A stretch of DNA of 64,000 bases from positions 92,330-156,329 of the forward strand of contig JAMPEL010000001.1 in assembly GCA_023665185.1 (NCBI GenBank), read 5' to 3'. A program made the position numbers and the translations under genes. This document shows, piece after piece, positions 58,258 through 64,000 of the stretch (its first letter is position 1; every line of letters begins with the position of its first letter). Source of the DNA: Roseburia sp. (GTDB taxonomy: Bacteria > Bacteroidota > Bacteroidia > Bacteroidales > Bacteroidaceae). The notes under the pieces were generated by a model, which was given only the letters and a program-made list of their open reading frames with translations, was not told the origin of the DNA and ran no database searches.

Positions 58258-60285
58258 ATGAAAAAGAAATCTATTATAGGAATGCTTTCACTATCGCTTC
58301 TGGTTGGTGTATCTTCTACCTCGTGCGAAGACATGCTGTCGGTCGATACCGGTGACAAGACTTATGTGAATGCAAATGATACCCTTTATTCATATTGGGG
58401 TATAATGAAATCTGTACAAGACATTGCTGAGCGTTATGTGATTCTTGGAGAGCTTAGAGGCGACCTCGTGTCCTCTACTGCATACACGACTGACACTCTC
58501 CATGCTATTGCAAATTTTGAGGACCCGACAGACGGTTCATGCAGTATGTTGAATATAAGAGATTACTATAATGTAATCAACAATTGTAATCTTTATCTTT
58601 ATAATGCTGATACAACTCAGATAAAGAGCAACATCAAGTATATGCTGCCTGAGTATGCGCAGGTACAGGCTATACGTGCTTGGACTTATCTTCAGCTGGT
58701 GCAGAACTACGGAGAGGTTCCTTTCATCTCGGATCCTATTTCTTCGCTTGACGTGATAAAGAACTTTGATTACAATGCAAATCTTGTAAACAAGGATAAC
58801 CTTGTGGATAAGTTCCTTGAGCTTGGATTGACAAAGTTTGTTGATACTGATTATCCAAGCTATGGAAATTATAATAACGGTGCGAGAGAGATTGCTGCAA
58901 GCTTGTCCTTTATTCCTGTACGCCTTGTTCTTGGCGATCTCTATCTTTTGCGTGGAAGGGATGTTAGCGATTACAAGATGGCCGCACAATATTATTATGA
59001 TTATCTGAAGACTACCAATTCTTCTATTCCACGGAATTATGTGGCTGTTAGTAAGTCTCAGTTGTCTTCTACAGGATATTCTGTGAATATATTATCATCT
59101 TCTTGGGGGTATTTTGCCTCTACCTACAGTGTAAGTAGTAGTAATGAGATTATCACTTCAATCCCAAGTGCCGCAAACAAACAGTTCGGTACGATGCTGA
59201 CTCGTGTTTCCGACATTTTTGGTCATACAACATCTTCAAGCCAAAGTACAGATGTCGGTACTGGTGATGACGGTGAAGAGGTTGTTTCCACATCAGGAGC
59301 AATCAGTACTGTGCCTACATATAAGACTCAGTTTACTCCTTCTGCTGCATATAAAGGACTTAGTGATGAGCAGACTTATGTGTCTTATACTCAAAGTAGC
59401 ACAATAAGACGTGAGGATTATACTTGTGGTGATGCCCGAATTATGGTGGCGACGGATGAATATACTTATGAAGGCGAATCATATATGTTGTGTGCAAAAG
59501 CAGCGTCAGGAGGCACTTTCTATTATACGATTCCGACATATCGTAAATGTTATGTGTGGTTGAAGCTTGCAGAAGCCATCAACAGGGCTGGTTTCCCGCA
59601 GTATGCTTTCGCAATCTTGAAGGATGGTTTGAACGCAAACAATACTCCGTCGATAGTGACTGTCTCTCATGTGCAGAATGTGCTTGATGAGAATGGCGAA
59701 CAGGTATATGACAAGGAGGGCAACGCGCTTAAAGACACTACTTATACTCGTGAGATGAGGTACAATTCTCAGGGTGCGCTTTATTATGTGGACAGCCTTG
59801 AGTATAAGTCTTTCTTCCTCGATTTCACTGATGATGTATGGGTAAGCAACTATGGTATTCATGCCCGTGGTTGTGGTTACGGTAGTTGGTCATCTGTTAC
59901 ATCTCCTATTACAAACATTACAGGTAAGAACGATACAATAGCATACGCTCTTCCTGTGTTGCTTGCAGCGCAGGGAGTCGATATTGAAACAGCTGACAAG
60001 GACGAGGTAATCAATGCTGTTGAGAATATCATCATTGATGAGCTTGCTCTTGAGACTTCATTTGAAGGCAACCGATTCACAGATTTGGTGCGTGTGGCAA
60101 ACCACAAGAATGCTGTAGGACAGAATGGTACTGAATGGTTGGCAAATAAAGTGGCAAACCGTAATGTTCGTACAGACAAAGAGGATCATTCTATTGTTAT
60201 AGGTACTCGTGATGAGGCTATTTATTCAAAGCTCCTTGACACGAAGAACTGGTATCTTACAAAGCCTGTTTGGAATGTAAAATAG
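58258..60285 (+). CDS. SusD/RagB family lipoprotein, second copy
   Basis: A 675-residue lipoprotein with lipobox STSC (Cys23), longer than the first SusD. Conserved parts: the YYNVINNCNLYLYNAD region, YAQVQAIRAWTYLQLVQNYGEVPF and the C-terminal block LALETSFEGNRFTDLVRVANHK. A Ser/Thr-rich insert (about 290-380) has no counterpart in the first SusD. It is the last gene of the SusCD/FAS1 block and is followed by a strong hairpin. Confidence 0.92.
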   Translation: MKKKSIIGMLSLSLLVGVSSTSCEDMLSVDTGDKTYVNANDTLYSYWGIMKSVQDIAERYVILGELRGDLVSSTAYTTDTLHAIANFEDPTDGSCSMLNIRDYYNVINNCNLYLYNADTTQIKSNIKYMLPEYAQVQAIRAWTYLQLVQNYGEVPFISDPISSLDVIKNFDYNANLVNKDNLVDKFLELGLTKFVDTDYPSYGNYNNGAREIAASLSFIPVRLVLGDLYLLRGRDVSDYKMAAQYYYDYLKTTNSSIPRNYVAVSKSQLSSTGYSVNILSSSWGYFASTYSVSSSNEIITSIPSAANKQFGTMLTRVSDIFGHTTSSSQSTDVGTGDDGEEVVSTSGAISTVPTYKTQFTPSAAYKGLSDEQTYVSYTQSSTIRREDYTCGDARIMVATDEYTYEGESYMLCAKAASGGTFYYTIPTYRKCYVWLKLAEAINRAGFPQYAFAILKDGLNANNTPSIVTVSHVQNVLDENGEQVYDKEGNALKDTTYTREMRYNSQGALYYVDSLEYKSFFLDFTDDVWVSNYGIHARGCGYGSWSSVTSPITNITGKNDTIAYALPVLLAAQGVDIETADKDEVINAVENIIIDELALETSFEGNRFTDLVRVANHKNAVGQNGTEWLANKVANRNVRTDKEDHSIVIGTRDEAIYSKLLDTKNWYLTKPVWNVK

Positions 60286-60309
60286 AACACATAATGATAC
60301 CTGAGTGAT

Positions 60310-60393
60310 AAAGTCAGAGGCTTTAAGGTTTGAGGGTTATGACGTTGACAATATGGGACATTGTAATCTTTCAATCTTAAAGCCTCGACTTTT
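60310..60393 (+). terminator. Operon-end hairpin after the second susD
   Basis: Stem of about 20 bp (AAAGTCAGAGGCTTTAAGG with CTTAAAGCCTCGACTTT) around a 44-nt loop, with a short T run on the 3' side. It separates the SusCD/FAS1 block from the HExxH protein gene. Confidence 0.75.
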
Positions 60394-60446
60394 ATAAATC
60401 GGATTCATATCTAAGACCTATTATACTGACTTAAAATATTATTTAC

Positions 60447-63400
60447 ATGAAACTAAGAAAACTTGCTGTTCCTTGTACCTTGTTTCTTTCTGGCATTCTT
60501 CCGATGAATGCACAGACGGATGTGACAACGTACTTTTTGTCCAATGCCGATTTCGACATCGGATTCAATTATTCATCTTCCAGTTCTGCTGTTGTTGCAC
60601 AGGAAATTCTTGAAATTCCAGGATGGACACCTAATTTTACTATCAACTACACTATTTCAGGTGTGTATGAGTTTGGTTTTAAGGGCACTTTTAATGGAGG
60701 AAATGTGCCGGCTGCCGGATATGATGGAGAGGCGGGGGGAGGCCTTGCTCTTTCTACCGGATGGGGTGAGACTTTTGGCTATTATCAGACAGTAACCTTG
60801 CCTGCCGGTACTTACACCATAAAGGCCCCTACTTACAACGGCTATACGGCTACTGCCGGTACCAGCGACTTGTCTTGGATACCAAACACAGGCACAAAAG
60901 TTAAGTCTACGGTCAGCAGCTATCCGTCTAATCAGTGGACGCTCGATGAGATAACTTTTACACTGACCAAAACCACTACCGGAAAGATTCAGGTAGGTTA
61001 TGTGGCAGGCGCAAACGGTTCTGCCAATTCCGCCAATCTTGTAATTGACTATGTGCAGCTTCTTGTTGAAAACATGGCTGTCGACAAATCATCTCTCGCA
61101 ACTTCACTCACCTCTGCCAATAAGTTTTATGGCGATGGTTCTGGTAATGGAGCTTCTGATTTGAAAACAGCTATTGATGAGGCGCAGTCTGTTTACGATG
61201 ATGATGAGGTTGACATGATTGCTGTGCTTGAGGCCGACAAGAAACTGAATGTTGCTATCGACGCCTACCGTCAGCTGAATGTGAGCGAGGAGAATCCGCT
61301 TGATTATACTTCGTATATCCTTAATCCTAACTTTGATGATGGAGGAACTTCAAACTGGAAGAATCAGAACTTTAGTGCTCAGTCTTCAAACAGTTCGTTT
61401 GTGAAGAAATCGGGAACAACCTATCTGGAAAAGTGGGTGGCTTCAGGAAATAGGGCAGGTGATGCAAGTATTAGTCAGTTGGTTACCAATCTTCCAAATG
61501 GACATTACAAGTTGACAGTGGCTGCTCAGAATTATAATCAGGCTTCCACTTCTCAGAAATGCACTGGCGCTTATATTTACGCAGGTCGCAATCAGGAGCC
61601 TGTTTATACTCCTGCCGATTACAGTGTGACATTCACTAATATCTCAGGAGAAGTGGAGGTAGGCTTTAAGGCTGAGAATGCATCAGGAAACTGGCTTGCA
61701 GTGGATAATTTCCGCCTTTATCTTATAGGGGAGGTGTCTTCTGCCGATGTGGTGGCGGAAGTTCAGCGTATCACAACTGCTGCCGAACCGCTTCTCGGCA
61801 ATATGATGCAGGCAACTGTGGCAACTCAGCTTCAGAATGCTATTGATGCGGCTAAACTTATTACCGAAGATAGTGATAATGCAACAGTGCAGTCTGTTGT
61901 CAAGAATCTTGAGGTGGCTGTTGAGGCTGCTAATACTTCCATTTCCGAGTATAAACTTCTGAACGATGCCATTGCGGTGGCGGAGCAGGCTTATGACGCC
62001 GACTTTGAAGGAGCGGCAGATTTTAGGGCTGCTATTGATGCCGCAATTGAGTTGTCTAAGAATGGAGAGGCAACTTCAGCCGAATTGGCTGAAGGAGTGG
62101 TGACACTTGAAAAGGCTGAGCTTGCCTTTAATATCTCAAATCCAACAGGCGAAACTCCGATTGTGGTTACTAATCCGTATGTGGCACGTGGATGCCGAAT
62201 CGCATTTGGACGTGCTACGTTCACAGCCAATGGCTCTACCATTAAGGAGCGCGGTTTCTGCTACAGCTCGGAAAATCGTGAGCCGACAGTGCTCGATGAG
62301 CGCAGCACATCTTATTATTCTCATGCCGGCAACATCTATTATATGAAAGATATTAAGCCTGCATCTACATATTATGTACGCGCGTATGCCATATCTACAG
62401 GCAATCAGGTTGGTTATGGCGATGTGGTGAAGATTGTCACTCTTCCTGAGGCAAACTGTACATGGTCTTGGGAAAGAAACGGAGCTACTGACGAGGAAGA
62501 CGAGCGTTGTCAGGCTGCTATTGCTGAGGCTATGGAAGATTATAACTATTGCTCCGGTTTCCGTGGATTCCACCTCTCCGGACATTATGTGCCGGGTGCT
62601 GGTGCCGGTGACGGAACAGCTGACTGTTCGTATGGTGGCTGGATGAGAATAAGCCAGAATGCGGCATATCAGCGTACAGGTACTGTTCAGCACGAAACAA
62701 ATCACGGTGTGGGTGTAGGTACTACCGAACGTTGGTACAATTGTGCAGATTTGCGTCAGAACACTTCTTATGGCTACTGGCTTGGTCGTCGTGCCAATGA
62801 GCTTGTCAATTTCATAGAGAACACTTCCAACAATGAGGTTCGTGTTACTGGCGACGGCACACATATGTGGGCCACTCACGCTAATGGTGGCACTTCTACA
62901 TTGTTGAATTATGGTATTAATGGTGCTCATGAGGATAGTGGCAGCAAGTTGCTCTATTTTGCGAATGCGCTGCTTACGGAGTATCTTTGTGAGGATGGTC
63001 TTTGCCCTACATCTTCATATACAAACGGATTGCCGTGCTATACTTACACTCATGATGAGGAAAAGAAGTATTATATCGTTAGCGAGAGTGTCGACAGAGG
63101 ACTTTATGATGGAGGTTTCCTTTATCAGCGCAGTTCTACCGCTATGGGATGGAGACCTTTTGAGACGGTCAATGACTCTGCTGCATGGTATATTGAATAT
63201 GTGCCGGCATCAGGATATTATCGTTTCAAGAATGTGATGTCCGGAAAATATATGACTCATTCTTCTTCTGGTACAACTGTCACTCTTGCCACAAAGGCAA
63301 ATCCTTCGGCTACTGAAAACTTCCAGTTGCTCCCGGGTAGAGTGGATGTGGAGTTCGGAAATACCGGTGACACGTTCAAAACCTATGGCTATTGGTTTAC

Positions 63401-63734
63401 ATGGAACAGTAATGGCAATAAGTCATTGCAGGCGGGTACATATGGCAGCCGCACAGGTTATGGTACTAACTCCGTGGCAAACTTCAATTTCTCCAACTCT
63501 GCTACTACTCAGCGTTGGATAATCATCAGCGAGGATGAGCTTGACGCTTACTATCAGGCTGCATCTGTTGTTTCTGGTATCGAAGGCATTGAGATGGATG
63601 ACATGAATGGTGAGAATGGAAAAGAAGTGACAGGCATTTATTCTGTGGATGGTGTTCGTTTGCCACAGACACAGAAAGGTGTCAATATTGTCAAGTATTC
63701 TGATGGTACTTCCCGTAAAGTCATTTTGAAGTAA
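60447..63734 (+). CDS. Secreted modular protein: CBM-like, HExxH and lectin-like domains
   Basis: A 1,095-residue protein with signal peptide 1-23 (ending NAQ). It has a jelly roll (about 25-210), a helical linker (215-275), a second jelly roll (285-430) and FIVAR-like helices (435-560). A fibronectin-like domain (570-670) follows. Next is a Cys-containing domain (about 672-870) with HETNHGVGVG, in which His749, Glu750 and His753 would be a zinc-peptidase HExxH site. A ricin-type beta-trefoil-like part (about 880-1030) precedes a C-terminal GVNIVKYSDG..KVILK tail like a type IX sorting signal. A mucin- or glycoprotein-directed metallopeptidase is a reasonable guess, but the third metal ligand is not obvious. 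It may also be a non-catalytic binding protein. Confidence 0.65.
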   Translation: MKLRKLAVPCTLFLSGILPMNAQTDVTTYFLSNADFDIGFNYSSSSSAVVAQEILEIPGWTPNFTINYTISGVYEFGFKGTFNGGNVPAAGYDGEAGGGLALSTGWGETFGYYQTVTLPAGTYTIKAPTYNGYTATAGTSDLSWIPNTGTKVKSTVSSYPSNQWTLDEITFTLTKTTTGKIQVGYVAGANGSANSANLVIDYVQLLVENMAVDKSSLATSLTSANKFYGDGSGNGASDLKTAIDEAQSVYDDDEVDMIAVLEADKKLNVAIDAYRQLNVSEENPLDYTSYILNPNFDDGGTSNWKNQNFSAQSSNSSFVKKSGTTYLEKWVASGNRAGDASISQLVTNLPNGHYKLTVAAQNYNQASTSQKCTGAYIYAGRNQEPVYTPADYSVTFTNISGEVEVGFKAENASGNWLAVDNFRLYLIGEVSSADVVAEVQRITTAAEPLLGNMMQATVATQLQNAIDAAKLITEDSDNATVQSVVKNLEVAVEAANTSISEYKLLNDAIAVAEQAYDADFEGAADFRAAIDAAIELSKNGEATSAELAEGVVTLEKAELAFNISNPTGETPIVVTNPYVARGCRIAFGRATFTANGSTIKERGFCYSSENREPTVLDERSTSYYSHAGNIYYMKDIKPASTYYVRAYAISTGNQVGYGDVVKIVTLPEANCTWSWERNGATDEEDERCQAAIAEAMEDYNYCSGFRGFHLSGHYVPGAGAGDGTADCSYGGWMRISQNAAYQRTGTVQHETNHGVGVGTTERWYNCADLRQNTSYGYWLGRRANELVNFIENTSNNEVRVTGDGTHMWATHANGGTSTLLNYGINGAHEDSGSKLLYFANALLTEYLCEDGLCPTSSYTNGLPCYTYTHDEEKKYYIVSESVDRGLYDGGFLYQRSSTAMGWRPFETVNDSAAWYIEYVPASGYYRFKNVMSGKYMTHSSSGTTVTLATKANPSATENFQLLPGRVDVEFGNTGDTFKTYGYWFTWNSNGNKSLQAGTYGSRTGYGTNSVANFNFSNSATTQRWIIISEDELDAYYQAASVVSGIEGIEMDDMNGENGKEVTGIYSVDGVRLPQTQKGVNIVKYSDGTSRKVILK

Positions 63735-63840
63735 TATTGGAGTTGTCTAACAAGTCCTATTTTAATGATTTCACTTCAGGATGCACTTTGTCAGGGGTGA
63801 TTTCTCATATTCGGGAACTTCTTAGACAGCCTCTTGAACT

Positions 63841-63898
63841 TGTAAGGTATTGAGATTTATCGTCATGCTACGGTAAACTTCAATACCTTACATTTTTT
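63841..63898 (+). terminator. Terminator after the HExxH protein gene
   Basis: Stem of 13 bp (TGTAAGGTATTGA / TCAATACCTTACA) followed by TTTTTT. The last 100 bp of the window show no further feature. Confidence 0.85.
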
Positions 63899-64000
63899 GC
63901 CTGCATCCTATTTCCCTGCTCCTCGTCTTCCGGCAAGTTTTTTCTTGACTTCGTCATTGCGTCACCCAAAAATTTTCATCGAATAATCTTGCAATCTTCT

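Overview
The window looks like a chromosome segment of an anaerobic gut- or oral-type Bacteroidales, most likely Prevotellaceae (an inference). The grounds are SusC/SusD pairs, a fused LpxC-FabZ enzyme, paired methylmalonyl-CoA mutase subunits, GLPGLI/TonB-type genes, lipoboxes followed by acidic residues, and repeated Bacteroidetes-type promoter -7 boxes (TAnnTTTG) before housekeeping genes. No rRNA, tRNA, CRISPR array, transposase or phage gene was seen.

Layout. Positions 1-5.2 kb hold a CobN-like chelatase large subunit (5' end outside the window) and a CbiA-type cobyrinate diamide synthase. From 5.4 to 8.7 kb come a sugar nucleotidyltransferase, a Cys-rich small lipoprotein, a GlsB/YeaQ-like membrane protein and an Mrp/NBP35 ATPase. 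From 8.8 to 16.7 kb lie dnaX and a leftward group of a DUF6057-like membrane protein, a beta-propeller lipoprotein with one c-type haem motif, and an S9 peptidase. Positions 17.0-20.0 kb are a decayed zone: a 0.64-kb non-coding repeat fused to a truncated GLPGLI gene and a frameshifted, internally deleted TonB-receptor-like gene. From 20.1 to 28 kb are mutB, mutA and a secreted GH2 beta-galactosidase. From 28.2 to 33.4 kb is a lipid A cluster (lpxD, lpxC-fabZ, lpxA) with a pRiA4b ORF-3-like gene and miaA.

From 33.5 kb on is accessory DNA. A second, inverted copy of the 0.64-kb repeat is followed by three 153-bp nested-palindrome elements. Two of these bracket an intact DUF559 (Vsr-like, PD-(D/E)XK) gene, and two in inverted orientation bracket a GH128-like beta-1,3-glucanase gene. 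A large modular surface protein follows. Then comes an 18-kb SusC/SusD locus with the order FAS1 lipoprotein, SusC, SusD, FAS1, FAS1, SusC, SusD, and a modular protein with an HExxH motif and a lectin-like domain. Three secreted proteins here share a short C-terminal module like a type IX secretion sorting tail.

How the genes fit together: the SusCD/FAS1 block probably captures and imports a glycan or glycoprotein, with the GH128-like enzyme and the HExxH protein as candidate degraders. The CobN/CbiA and mutAB genes fit a cobalamin-dependent succinate/propionate metabolism. The two most unusual items are the DUF559 gene with its 153-bp hairpin elements and the 0.64-kb dispersed repeat whose terminal hairpin loop is inverted between copies.
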